Shown: positions 41,415 through 50,403 of the stretch, piece by piece
Position numbering within the stretch: position 1 is the first letter of the stretch
How the letters are laid out: each line of letters opens with the position of its first letter
Assembly (NCBI GenBank): GCA_017608295.1
Contig: JAFCGF010000004.1
Location: forward strand, 62,001-126,000
DNA: 64,000 nt
Reading direction: 5' to 3'
Source: Candidatus Woesearchaeota archaeon
GTDB taxonomy: Archaea > Nanoarchaeota > Nanoarchaeia > Woesearchaeales > JAGVZT01
The notes under the pieces: model-generated
What the model saw: the letters and a program-made list of their open reading frames with translations, nothing else
The model's database searches: none
What the model was told of the DNA's origin: nothing
Program-made: the position numbers and the translations under genes

Positions 41415-42196
41415 CTCTCCCTCACCTCGAACAGGTCAGGCTGAGTGTCTGGATGGATTTCCTCAATACCATCATCAGTTACCTCATAAAGATGATTATC
41501 GCGATGGAAAAAGCCGCTCTTCAACAGCCGTTTCAGCTTGAAAGATGACCTGGCATGCTGGACGTAAAAGTCTGTGTTGGTGGGAAGTGCATGGCACTTG
41601 ATGTACCCTGGCGATTCAATGTGGAAAACGCAGAAGTCTGCATGGTCCGCGACTGACCAGGATGAGTGGCCAGACAGAAAGAATTCCGAATGCTTTGCGC
41701 GTTCCCCAATAGAAGAACATTCCCCGGAGTATTCAATAGAACAGTAGTGAGATTTATCTCCCACATCATAGGCTTTCCCTGCGTACTTCACGGTGAGAAT
41801 CTGGTCTGGCTTACCTCTCAGGCCACCAAGTACGCTCCAGGGCCTGCAGTGCACATTGGTAAGGTCAAGGAAAAAGCAGTTGTGTCCCTGATTATAGAAT
41901 GCCTGGATAAGTGGGTCAATCAACCAGCCAAGATTCATTATTTCTTCCTGATTGAATCCTGAACAGCGTGCAACAATCGCATCAAGGAAGGCATCAGGAT
42001 TTGGAATTTCTTCGTCTCCAAGCTGTTCTTCAATGAGCTCCACTGAGCGGCCCCTGAACCGCTTTGAAACATCTCCAGTATAGAAGGAGACAATTCTATC
42101 AATCGTGTCCGGATTGTAGGGCTCGGAGCCAGGCTCATAGTGCTCTCGCTCTTTGATTTCCCCTTTCAGCTCCTCGCCGAGTGAATCCCGCTTCAC
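41411..42196 (-). CDS. Array paralog A22
   Basis: It starts at GTG 42196 (261 residues). The core PLIQAFYNQGHNCFFLDLT has Cys in place of Asp in NDF. Three coils are easy to see: YCSIEYSGECSSIGERAKHS, EFFLSGHSSWSVADHADFC and VFHIE. The C-terminus departs from the family: NHLYEVTDDGIEEIHP followed by DTQPDLFEVRER. Confidence 0.9.
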   Translation of the reverse strand: MKRDSLGEELKGEIKEREHYEPGSEPYNPDTIDRIVSFYTGDVSKRFRGRSVELIEEQLGDEEIPNPDAFLDAIVARCSGFNQEEIMNLGWLIDPLIQAFYNQGHNCFFLDLTNVHCRPWSVLGGLRGKPDQILTVKYAGKAYDVGDKSHYCSIEYSGECSSIGERAKHSEFFLSGHSSWSVADHADFCVFHIESPGYIKCHALPTNTDFYVQHARSSFKLKRLLKSGFFHRDNHLYEVTDDGIEEIHPDTQPDLFEVRER

Positions 42197-42963
42197 GGCC
42201 TCACCTCCTTCCACTCGCCGGGGTTGTCCTCGTCAGGCACAAGGAGCTTATTGCCTTTCTCATAGAACATTTTCCGCTTCCTGATGTAGCTCAAGTGGCC
42301 TTTCGTCGGATTCTCAACATAATAACTGCAGTCGGAATTACGGCCTGATGTCGAGACCCCCTGCACTGACTGGAGCTCGAAGGTGCAGTTGCTGGCCCTG
42401 TCTCCTGCCCTACTGCTGACCTCGCCATGAATAATCACATCTGAATAATGGCTGGAATTGGCAACACTGTACGCATTGCCGAAGAGTTCGAGATGGCAAT
42501 AGCCCATACTCGAGCCGAAAAAAAACACATCTCCAACACAGACAAGCTCGAGCGGCCTCTCCTCATTACCCCATAAGGCGGAGACAATCCGCATGGGTTG
42601 CCTCTCCAGGCCTGATATGTCCAGGTGGAAACCATTGTAATCATGCTCATAGAGCGCCCTGAGTACTGGCGTGAACAACGCGTCCAAAGACCATTCATCA
42701 TTCTTTCTCGCTCTCCAGCTGTACTCATCGACAATCTCAGTAAGAAGAGCGTTGGGGTCCACCTGTTCAGTCTCCTCTAAATAGGTAGTGGCAAGCCCGT
42801 GTACCCTCTGGGAGATAGTACTTGTGTTGCCTCCCTCTTGGAATGAACTCACCAGAGTATGGACTATAGTCGCATACGAAGAGGATGAGCCTTCTGTATA
42901 TGAAGGATTCCCGTCCCTGCTGCCGACGCCCTCCAGTTCTTCTGTGAGCATATTACGGCTCAT
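42193..42963 (-). CDS. Array paralog A21
   Basis: I start it at ATG 42963 (256 residues). The YEPG block is YTEG. The core PVLRALYEHDYNGFHLDIS loses NDF. The coils YCHLELFGNAYSVANSSHYS and NCTFELQ are clear. The end NKLLVPDEDNPGEWKEVRP carries the longer PDEDNPGEW form also seen in A2, A10 and A18. Confidence 0.9.
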   Translation of the reverse strand: MSRNMLTEELEGVGSRDGNPSYTEGSSSSYATIVHTLVSSFQEGGNTSTISQRVHGLATTYLEETEQVDPNALLTEIVDEYSWRARKNDEWSLDALFTPVLRALYEHDYNGFHLDISGLERQPMRIVSALWGNEERPLELVCVGDVFFFGSSMGYCHLELFGNAYSVANSSHYSDVIIHGEVSSRAGDRASNCTFELQSVQGVSTSGRNSDCSYYVENPTKGHLSYIRKRKMFYEKGNKLLVPDEDNPGEWKEVRP

Positions 42964-43775
42964 GGAGTCACCTCCTTCCATTCGCCGTCTTCGTCAGGAA
43001 CATAAAGGGAGTTCTTCCAGCCATCTAAGAACTCAGTACATCTGAGGTTATCTAGCCATTCCTGCTCACTTTCTCCGAGAGGCTTTGCCAGGTAGTAGTC
43101 GCACTCTGCTGAAAGTGGTGTCCTGTAAGGGACATTCTTCTGTGATGGGACATAGAAGCGGCACGAGTTCGCGAATTCGCCCACAACGCCATCCATCTCC
43201 TGCAGCCTAAACACACTGTGCTTTGCCCGGGTTGCAGCATGCGACTCCACCTTACCAAAGATAATGAACCGGCAGTGCTTGGTGTAGTCTCCGAAGCAGT
43301 GCGTGTCACCCTTGTACGTGAGGCTCAGGGGCTCGTCATCCTTGCCTTTGATGTAGCACATCATCGTATAGGGCATCTTTCCAATAGGGGAGGTGTCGAG
43401 GAAGAAGTTGTTGCCTCCAAGGTTATAGAGTGTCTGGATAAGCGGCGAGAAGAGCGTGCTCATCTTTGCGAGCTGGGCGCTGGATGCTTTCTGGCTCAAC
43501 TCTGACACGACATGGTCAAGGAACAGGTTATGGTGGAACTCGGTAGTGACCACCGGCTCAAGAATGCTTGTGCATTTATCCACAAGCCTGTCAAAGAGGT
43601 CAATCATGTTGTGATACACAGATGCCGACAGATACGTGTCCTTCACCTCATCGAACAATACGGTCTGGATAATCTCCTCGACAAGCCCACAGTCATGCTC
43701 GGGGCAGCCGGGCTCATAATGCTCGCGCTGCTCCGGCGCCTCTCCCAGCATCTCATCGAGGATGTCCCTACTCAC
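42960..43775 (-). CDS. Array paralog A20
   Basis: It starts at GTG 43775 (271 residues) with SRDILDEMLGEAPEQREHYE. The core PLIQTLYNLGGNNFFLDTS varies NDF to NNF. The coils HCRFIIFGKVESHAATRAKH and SCRFYVPS are clear. The end NSLYVPDEDGEWKEVTP is canonical. Confidence 0.9.
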   Translation of the reverse strand: MSRDILDEMLGEAPEQREHYEPGCPEHDCGLVEEIIQTVLFDEVKDTYLSASVYHNMIDLFDRLVDKCTSILEPVVTTEFHHNLFLDHVVSELSQKASSAQLAKMSTLFSPLIQTLYNLGGNNFFLDTSPIGKMPYTMMCYIKGKDDEPLSLTYKGDTHCFGDYTKHCRFIIFGKVESHAATRAKHSVFRLQEMDGVVGEFANSCRFYVPSQKNVPYRTPLSAECDYYLAKPLGESEQEWLDNLRCTEFLDGWKNSLYVPDEDGEWKEVTP

Positions 43776-44548
43776 AGTTCCACCTCCATCCATTCGCCTG
43801 GATTATCGGGGTCAGGCTCAAAGAGCTTGTTGCCGTTCTTACAGAATAGCGCAGGTATCTTCGCATTGAGATTACCAGTACCGTATACGTTGCAATTGTA
43901 GGCGTTTCCGCACACGCTCACTCCAGCAAGTGAATCTATGTAGAAATCGCACTCCTGCGCTCCCATCCCCAGATAAAGTGTCCTGCCTAGCTCATTGTGT
44001 ATGTGGAAGGTGCTGTTCTCTGCGTTGCAGGCGATGTCTAAGCAATCGCCGGACAGGGTGAGTTCACAGTGCTTCACCAGCCAGCCGAAATAGTTGAAGC
44101 CAGAGGCGTTGAGGGTCAGCTTCAGGGGCCTGTCTTCCTCCCCATGAAGAGCGCTGATGAGGTCCTGCTTGCCAAGTGAGTAATAAGAGAGGTCAACAGT
44201 AAAATCATTGTGGCCCTGGTTATAGAGAGCCTGCACGACAGGGCAGAAGAGATATTCCAGGTTATGCTTTGCATCGGCTGCCCTGAAGAGCAGCGTGTCA
44301 AGAAAGCTATTTACCTCATCAGGCCTCTCTTTCAAGGGCTCGAGCATCGGGGAGATGTGCTTCACCACGTCCTCAAAGCCCACTGTCCAACCAACGTCAT
44401 CGCTGTGCACTTGTTTAAGGGTGCCGTCCATGTGCTCCCTCACAAGAGAGTCGATGATGTGCTGCAACTCGTAGAGCTGGGCAGGCTCGTAGTGCTCTCT
44501 CTTTTCAGGTGTCTTCCCTAGCTTCTCATCAAAGATGTCCCGGTTCAT
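43772..44548 (-). CDS. Array paralog A19
   Basis: I start it at ATG 44548 (258 residues, MNRDIFDEKLGKTPEKREHY). The core PVVQALYNQGHNDFTVDLS is close to consensus. It has three Cys-marked coils: HCELTLSGDCLDIACNAENS, ECDFYIDS and NCNVYG. The end NKLFEPDPDNPGEWMEVEL gives a weaker W-M-E-V ending. Confidence 0.9.
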   Translation of the reverse strand: MNRDIFDEKLGKTPEKREHYEPAQLYELQHIIDSLVREHMDGTLKQVHSDDVGWTVGFEDVVKHISPMLEPLKERPDEVNSFLDTLLFRAADAKHNLEYLFCPVVQALYNQGHNDFTVDLSYYSLGKQDLISALHGEEDRPLKLTLNASGFNYFGWLVKHCELTLSGDCLDIACNAENSTFHIHNELGRTLYLGMGAQECDFYIDSLAGVSVCGNAYNCNVYGTGNLNAKIPALFCKNGNKLFEPDPDNPGEWMEVEL

Positions 44549-45348
44549 GGAGTCACCTCCTTCCATTCACCGGGATTGTTCTCATCCGGCACAAAAAGGG
44601 TGTTTCCCTTCTCGGCGAATTCAGTCTTCTTCAGGACGCTGAGATAATTTTTGCTGACTCCCTTCTCGACATAGTAGCGAGAATCCGTGCTGGTGAAATG
44701 CGTCGTGGTGTGCACTGGAATAGGATGCGTGCTCTGGATGTGGAATTCGCAGTCCTCTGAAGCGCCGCCGACTGACCACACCTCATCATGGCACACAAAC
44801 ACCGATGACTTGGAACGCCAGCCTACATGGCCTGCCCTGCCAAAGAGCTCTATCTTACAGTTCTCAAGGTCAGCTGCAACGGACTCCTGATGAAAATCCT
44901 CAAGATGGAGCGTCGCTTCGAGGGGAGCATCTGTGCCATGGAGGTAGCAGAGAAGATTATCCGGAGAGCCGATAAAGGGATTGATATCCATATCGAAGCT
45001 GTTGTAGTCCATCATGTACAGCGCCTGGACAAGGGAGTTGAGCAGGACATGCAGCTTAGGCTGCCACTCCTTAGTATCCCGGGTATAGGTGAGCACATCC
45101 TCGATGAAGCGGTTATGGTCAAATCCCTCAAGCCGGGCGTAGTCTATCACATCATAAAGGACACAGGCGCGGTTGAGGTGAGTATCTGGGTCGTTGAAAC
45201 TGTACCTGATTGCATCTAGCTCTCCAGATAGATAAAGGTCTGCGACATCCTTCACGAGCGAGGGCTTGTAGTGGAGGATTCCCGGCTCATAGGAATCTCT
45301 CGCTTCCTGCTCGCTCTTCAGTTCCTCCCCTAAAATATCGCGGCTCAT
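44545..45348 (-). CDS. Array paralog A18
   Basis: It has 267 residues and starts MSRDILGEELKSEQEARDSY. The core SLVQALYMMDYNSFDMDIN changes NDF to NSF. The coils NCKIELFGRAGHVGWRSKSS and DCEFHIQS are clear. It ends NTLFVPDENNPGEWKEVTP, with AAGGAGGTGACTCC directly before the A19 start. Confidence 0.9.
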   Translation of the reverse strand: MSRDILGEELKSEQEARDSYEPGILHYKPSLVKDVADLYLSGELDAIRYSFNDPDTHLNRACVLYDVIDYARLEGFDHNRFIEDVLTYTRDTKEWQPKLHVLLNSLVQALYMMDYNSFDMDINPFIGSPDNLLCYLHGTDAPLEATLHLEDFHQESVAADLENCKIELFGRAGHVGWRSKSSVFVCHDEVWSVGGASEDCEFHIQSTHPIPVHTTTHFTSTDSRYYVEKGVSKNYLSVLKKTEFAEKGNTLFVPDENNPGEWKEVTP

Positions 45349-46199
45349 GGAGTCACCTCCTTCCAGCCGCCTTTATTGTCAGGGATGAGCAGGCGGTTGC
45401 CGTTGTCGTAGAACTCCTTGTCAAGGTATGAGAGGAATGTGTCATCTCCATGCTTCAGGGTCAGCCTGTAGCAGTCGCTGAATTGATAGATAGACAGGCC
45501 TGAGAACGAGCCCAGCATTTCGATATACCTCACAGGCTCATAATCAACAAATTGGTTCTCCTCTGCCCTGTCCATTTCATAGGAATCTATTCCCTGCAGA
45601 CGGAAGACGCTGTTATGGGCCTTGAAGCCTATCTGCCGCACTTCCGAGCCGATGGTGAAATCGCTGTTCTTGCTCCAGCAGCCCACGTTCAGCAGACCGC
45701 CCGTGATCTTCATGTTGAGATAGTGGGAGAACTTCCCTACCTCACAACCCTTCTGCCAGGTCTTCTGGGGGATAATACAGGTCAGGTCCATGAGTTCATC
45801 TTCTGAGCCCTTCACATGCCTGAGCATATATTCTGGGAAATCTCTCAACAGGGCGAAATCAAGAGTGAAATCGTTGTGCCCCCTCTCATACAGCTCATTG
45901 AGCAATGGAGCCATGAGATAAGAGATGTTCTGCACATGGACGCCGGTCGCCTCTGCCTCAAGCCTCTGGCAGAGTGTGTTGAGCACAGCAGAGCCTTCTC
46001 CTTCAGCGAGCTCGCCAAGCTCAGGCAGGAAATAGTCTGTGATGAGCTTCAATGCCCTCTCATTGTAGGTCTCCTTGCAGTTGAGGTACATCTGCGCTAT
46101 GTGGTGGCCGAGCTGGTGCGTCGGGTGCTCTTTGCCCGGCTCATAGTGCTCGCGCTCCTTACCAGGCTCGATATCAGGAGGTAGGCGGTCAATACTCAT
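45345..46199 (-). CDS. Array paralog A17
   Basis: It has 284 residues. The start MSIDRLPPDIEPGKEREHYE differs from SRD. The core PLLNELYERGHNDFTLDFA is kept. The coil region is longer and less regular, without Cys in the first coil (YLNMKITGGLLNVGCWSKNS). The end NRLLIPDNKGGWKEVTP is canonical. Confidence 0.9.
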   Translation of the reverse strand: MSIDRLPPDIEPGKEREHYEPGKEHPTHQLGHHIAQMYLNCKETYNERALKLITDYFLPELGELAEGEGSAVLNTLCQRLEAEATGVHVQNISYLMAPLLNELYERGHNDFTLDFALLRDFPEYMLRHVKGSEDELMDLTCIIPQKTWQKGCEVGKFSHYLNMKITGGLLNVGCWSKNSDFTIGSEVRQIGFKAHNSVFRLQGIDSYEMDRAEENQFVDYEPVRYIEMLGSFSGLSIYQFSDCYRLTLKHGDDTFLSYLDKEFYDNGNRLLIPDNKGGWKEVTP

Positions 46200-47059
46200 A
46201 TCTCGCGCACCTCCTTCCAGCCGCCGTTTCCGTCAGGGACAAGAAGCTGGTTCTTGTCATCGAAAAAGTCACTCTTCACCCTGCACGTGTCTCCGGTGCC
46301 GTCGCTCTTCGAGAGACTGATTCTCATCTCAGTATCCTCCCATAAGCCGCCGATGTAATGGGCATCAATATAGTCAGGTAGCTTGAAGACGCAATGCTCA
46401 GCGCCGTTTCCAATGAGGAGCGAGTCTGTCGTCTCGTAGCTGCTTCCGTGATGCTCATGTGTCTGCCCGTGTACCCTGACCAACTCCCTTTTCCCAGTGT
46501 AGATGAACTCTGAGTGCGAGGCGGAACAGCCAAGGACATACACATCGCCAGAGATTGTCAGCCTACAGTGGGAGACATTTGCGCCGCAGTGATATATCTC
46601 TGGCCCATTGAATGCGAGCTCTAGTGGCTCCTCCTCTGTACCATGCAGCTCCCTTACCACAGTCCAATAATAATCCCGCTCAAGGTGCGATAGGTCAAGG
46701 GAAAAGCCATTGTGGCCTTGTGAGTAGAAGTGCTGCATCAACGGAGAGAAGAGATAATTGGCAAAGAACGTGTCCTCGCCTGAGATTTCCATGCGGGAGA
46801 TAAGCGTATCGAGGAATGCCTGACTGTTAAACTGCTCTGGAATCGCAGTCCCCACTATTGCTGCAATCTCATCCACGCAGTCGTCGAAGTAATCCAGGCC
46901 TTGGTACAGCACACCATTGCCCTCATAATCTTGGTTGAGGTGCCATCGCAGCACCTCTCCCACGAGCGTCTCATCGAAGCCGAGGTCAGCAGCGTCGTAG
47001 TGCTCTCTCTCTGACATGCCTTCCTGGCGCAGCTTATCATCAAGGATATCGCGGCTCAT
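46196..47059 (-). CDS. Array paralog A16, with His-rich insert
   Basis: It has 287 residues. The core PLMQHFYSQGHNGFSLDLS varies NDF. The coils HCRLTISGDVYVLGCSASHS and HCVFKLPD flank an insert VRVHGQTHEHHGSS that is rich in His and could bind a metal. The end NQLLVPDGNGGWKEVREI is canonical. Confidence 0.9.
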   Translation of the reverse strand: MSRDILDDKLRQEGMSEREHYDAADLGFDETLVGEVLRWHLNQDYEGNGVLYQGLDYFDDCVDEIAAIVGTAIPEQFNSQAFLDTLISRMEISGEDTFFANYLFSPLMQHFYSQGHNGFSLDLSHLERDYYWTVVRELHGTEEEPLELAFNGPEIYHCGANVSHCRLTISGDVYVLGCSASHSEFIYTGKRELVRVHGQTHEHHGSSYETTDSLLIGNGAEHCVFKLPDYIDAHYIGGLWEDTEMRISLSKSDGTGDTCRVKSDFFDDKNQLLVPDGNGGWKEVREI

Positions 47060-47907
47060 TCCCGCATCACCTCAGGCAAGCTCTTATGCGTTGTGAGGTT
47101 ATTTGTCTTCTTGAAGAAGCCCTTCGCCCGGCCAAGGGTGTGGACCTTCAACAGGCTGAGATGCCACTGTGCCAGGTCCTTGAGGGACATGTCTTCTTTC
47201 TTGTAAATATCATAGGAACAATCGTTGCTCATCCGTATGTCAGGACCTATGAAGATTGGGCTGGCACTGGGCAGGAAGAACGTGCAACAACTCGCATCAA
47301 TCCCTGCATATTGCGGCGACACATGATGCAGGAATTCAGAATAATCAGCATCGTGCCCGGAGATCCCAACATAGCCGTAATGAGTGAACCTGCAATGCCT
47401 CGCCCTACTTCCTGCATTGTACAAGTGCGAGAGCCCAATGATTGAGAGCGGCCTCTCCTCAGTTCCCCTGAGCTGATAGCCCAGGACACGCTGCTCCCAT
47501 TCGATGGGAGTGAGGTCGACAGTGAAATCGTTGAAGCCGAGGGTGTAGAGCGCCTGCAGGAGTGGGTCGAAGAGGTAATTGAAATGCGGGAGCTGCCGTG
47601 CATCTGTATATTCTGCCACAGTCTCCACAACTGCCCTGAGGAGGGAGTCAGCATCGAAGTCCTCATGTTTCACTATCTTTTCGAGAAGCGAGGCCATCTC
47701 CCCAGAGCGCTCATTGAAGCCTTCAAGAGGTGATGGCCCTATCCACGGCATGATTGATACTCTTACCTCAGAGAGGGCGCCAGCCTCATGCCTGGTAAGC
47801 AGTTCCTCTGCGAATTTCTTAAGGAAAGGCAGCTCTTGAGGCGCCTCATAGCTCTCTGAGGGTATGATATCGCCCAGCATCTCGCTCGTTGGCAGTCTGC
47901 TGCTCAT
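47056..47907 (-). CDS. Array paralog A15, without the C-terminal block
   Basis: It has 283 residues. The N-terminus MSSRLPTSEMLGD and YEAP are unusual, but the core PLLQALYTLGFNDFTVDLT is canonical. The coils HCRFTHYGYVGISGHDADYS and CCTFFLPS are clear. The family C-terminus is lost: it ends NNLTTHKSLPEVMRE, yet the PEV codons still give TGAGGTG for A16. Confidence 0.88.
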   Translation of the reverse strand: MSSRLPTSEMLGDIIPSESYEAPQELPFLKKFAEELLTRHEAGALSEVRVSIMPWIGPSPLEGFNERSGEMASLLEKIVKHEDFDADSLLRAVVETVAEYTDARQLPHFNYLFDPLLQALYTLGFNDFTVDLTPIEWEQRVLGYQLRGTEERPLSIIGLSHLYNAGSRARHCRFTHYGYVGISGHDADYSEFLHHVSPQYAGIDASCCTFFLPSASPIFIGPDIRMSNDCSYDIYKKEDMSLKDLAQWHLSLLKVHTLGRAKGFFKKTNNLTTHKSLPEVMRE

Positions 47908-48746
47908 TCTGGGGGGAACACCTCCTTCCAGTTGTCCTTGCCGTCTGAGATATTGAGTGAGTTGTTATTCTTCCAGAAGCTATATGGAATTGTTGCTTTG
48001 AAAGAGCGGTTCTGCCTCTTCAAGGTCAATTCTCCTATGCCCGGTTTATCATCCAGGATTTCACCAGCCTTGAAACTCTCGGTATCAAACTCTATCTTAT
48101 CAATTATAGGCAGGTAGAAAGAGCAATTGGTGCAGTCAAGCCCAATAAGGTCAAAGGCACCCTCCAGTTTGAATTCACAGTCAGAACTCTCCCATCCCAG
48201 GATACTCACGTTACCTGTTACATAGAACCTACAGTACTCTGCAGATCTACCTATATTACTGTGACGGTACCTAGATGGATCAATAGGAAGGTGGCAGATA
48301 AGACTAAACCGATTAGCCTGTGAAGCTTCAATATTCAGGCCAATATGGTCCGGTTGGTGTGTCTGATGACGCAAGTCAAGAGTGAGATTGTTGTAGCCAA
48401 GATCATAGAGTGTCTGTACCGCCGAGATGAAGAGATAAGCGGATTCCATAGATTCAACTTCAGATGCCGTTTCCGCAAATGCTTGCACCAGTGAGTCCAG
48501 GAATACCTGAGCATCAAAACCCTTGTCATCCAGTATATCTGTAAGACGTGAATAAAAGTCATCGCGGAATCGCCTGTCAAACACATGGGGAGGGGTATGT
48601 ACAGACCAGTATTCCTCGCTCTCAAGGAAGGTTGAGACCATCTCCTCCACCAAAGCGTAGTCAGGGGCTTCTGCAGCCTCGTATACCTCCTTCTCCATCG
48701 ACTTCTTCTCGTCGCGCAGCTCCTCACCAAGGACATCGCGCCTCAT
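47904..48746 (-). CDS. Array paralog A14
   Basis: I start it at ATG 48746 (280 residues, MRRDVLGEELRDEKKSMEKE). The core SAVQTLYDLGYNNLTLDLR changes NDF to NNL. Three full coils follow: YCRFYVTGNVSILGWESSDC, EFKLEGAFDLIGLDCTNC and SFYLP. The gene is more AT-rich than its neighbours. It ends NSLNISDGKDNWKEVFPPE. Confidence 0.9.
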   Translation of the reverse strand: MRRDVLGEELRDEKKSMEKEVYEAAEAPDYALVEEMVSTFLESEEYWSVHTPPHVFDRRFRDDFYSRLTDILDDKGFDAQVFLDSLVQAFAETASEVESMESAYLFISAVQTLYDLGYNNLTLDLRHQTHQPDHIGLNIEASQANRFSLICHLPIDPSRYRHSNIGRSAEYCRFYVTGNVSILGWESSDCEFKLEGAFDLIGLDCTNCSFYLPIIDKIEFDTESFKAGEILDDKPGIGELTLKRQNRSFKATIPYSFWKNNNSLNISDGKDNWKEVFPPE

Positions 48747-49573
48747 GGGAACCTCCACTCTTTCCACGAGCTGTCTTTCATCTTCACATGCAGCCTGTTC
48801 CTGTGCCTGTAGAAGTCATTCCTGTAGAGCGTCAGTGGTGCAGCGTGGTCAAAGAGCGTAGGCGGTGAGTGCACATGCACTGAGCAATCCCAGGGGAGGC
48901 TAGACTTCTTGCATCCGCGGAGCAGGCTGTCAAAGTCCGGCACATGGAACTCGCAATCGCTCGAGCCCCCGCCGAAGTATTTCACCCAGCCAGCATAGCG
49001 GTAGGTGCAGTGCTCAGATTCCCTTGCAGTATAGTCTGCTCCCCCTATGAGAGTCAGGTCACAATGCTTGTTGTTCACACCGAAGAACTCCCCTACATCA
49101 CCAACGTACGTCGCTGTGAGCGGATTGTCCTCAGTGCCCTCAAGGTGAAATGCTGTGTTCGACAACGGCGTTGCAAGAGAGTTGAGATTAATCTGGAAAT
49201 CATTGAAGCCCTGGTTGTACAGGGCCTGGAGCAATCGGTCAAGATACTGGAGCTGGGGCCAGTTAAAATGGGGATTCATGTCCCCCTTGGTCATGATGAC
49301 ACTGTTCAGAAAGATGTTGACGTCGAGAATCTGGTCATGGTAACGGGCTATCCTCTGCTCAAGGTTCTCGATATGGTGGGGGACGAGCCTACCCATTGCC
49401 TCCAGATAGGGCACATCATTGTCTTCAGGGCGGCGGAGACCCCACCTACCATTGTCGAAATAGCCCATCACATCCTCCAGCAGCTCCTTGGGGAAAGCAG
49501 GAATACCGGGCTCATAATCAGGAATATCTGAGCGCTCGCCAGCCAGGCTCTTGTCAAGCATATCGCGGCTCAT
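48743..49573 (-). CDS. Array paralog A13, close relative of A12
   Basis: I start it at ATG 49573 (276 residues). The core RLLQALYNQGFNDFQINLNS, the coil KHCDLTLIGGADYTARESEH and the end YRHRNRLHVKMKDSSWKEW match A12, the last 22 residues exactly. The C-terminal W-K-E-W-R-F-P still encodes GGAGGTT-type bases for A14. Confidence 0.9.
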   Translation of the reverse strand: MSRDMLDKSLAGERSDIPDYEPGIPAFPKELLEDVMGYFDNGRWGLRRPEDNDVPYLEAMGRLVPHHIENLEQRIARYHDQILDVNIFLNSVIMTKGDMNPHFNWPQLQYLDRLLQALYNQGFNDFQINLNSLATPLSNTAFHLEGTEDNPLTATYVGDVGEFFGVNNKHCDLTLIGGADYTARESEHCTYRYAGWVKYFGGGSSDCEFHVPDFDSLLRGCKKSSLPWDCSVHVHSPPTLFDHAAPLTLYRNDFYRHRNRLHVKMKDSSWKEWRFP

Positions 49574-50403
49574 GGGAACCTCCATTCTTTCCATGAGCTG
49601 TCTTTCATCTTCACGTGGAGCCTGTTCCTGTGCCTGTAGAAATCCTCGCGATAGAGCACTAAGGGTGCTGCACGGTCGAAGAGGTCAGGAGGTGAGTGCA
49701 CGTGCACTGAGCAATCCGTGGGGAAGTAGGACTTATTTACGCCGCTCAAGCCTGTGAGGCAGCTCTTCATATCAGGAAGATGGAACTCGCAATAGCTTGA
49801 GCCACCACCAAAGGAGTTCGTCGCACCTTCCAGCGTATACATGCAGTTTTGTGATTCACTCGCAAAACCTAGTGCCTTGCCGAGGAGCGTGAGATTGCAG
49901 TGCTTATTCGTATTACCAAAATAGTTGCTCACATCACCAACGTATGTCGCTTTCAGCGGATTCTCCTCTGTGCCCTCCAGCCTATAGGCAGCGTGAGTCA
50001 AGGGAGTAGCAAGGGAGTTGAGTGTGATGTGGAAGTCGTTGAATCCCACATTATACAATGCCTGGAGGAGCCTGTCGAGATACATGAGCTCAGGCATTCC
50101 GAGCTTAGGATTCATATCGCCGGTCTCCTTCAGGACGCTGTCTATGAAGATGTTTGCGTCGTGGACTCCATCCACATGTGGAGATATCATCTTCTCCAGG
50201 TTGCTGATATGCATGGCCTGAATCGCCCCCATCTCCTTGAAGAGCAGGGCTCTCCCCCGGGGATGCAGTTCCATATCCTTCTGGAAGTACCCAACGATGG
50301 ATTTCACAAGCTCAGGAGGACAGGCAGGAGTGCCTGGCTCGTAGTACTCATCCCTATCTGAGCGCTCCCCCGCGAGGGTCCTGTCAAGCATGTCGCGGCT
50401 CAT
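49570..50403 (-). CDS. Array paralog A12, close relative of A13
   Basis: It has 277 residues. The start MSRDMLDRTLAGERSDRDEY, the core RLLQALYNVGFNDFHITLNS and the ending are those of A13, with most differences in the coils (HCNLTLLGKALGFASESQNC then MYTLEGATNSFGGGSSYC). HVHSPPDLFDRAAPL is shared with A13. The pair is the clearest recent duplication. Confidence 0.9.
   Translation of the reverse strand: MSRDMLDRTLAGERSDRDEYYEPGTPACPPELVKSIVGYFQKDMELHPRGRALLFKEMGAIQAMHISNLEKMISPHVDGVHDANIFIDSVLKETGDMNPKLGMPELMYLDRLLQALYNVGFNDFHITLNSLATPLTHAAYRLEGTEENPLKATYVGDVSNYFGNTNKHCNLTLLGKALGFASESQNCMYTLEGATNSFGGGSSYCEFHLPDMKSCLTGLSGVNKSYFPTDCSVHVHSPPDLFDRAAPLVLYREDFYRHRNRLHVKMKDSSWKEWRFP

Noticed and set aside
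44827..45219. Long plus-strand frames opposite the array genes
   Set aside because: They mirror the coding bias of the minus-strand genes, lack ribosome binding sites and show no family resemblance; the minus-strand set is consistent in motifs and overlaps.
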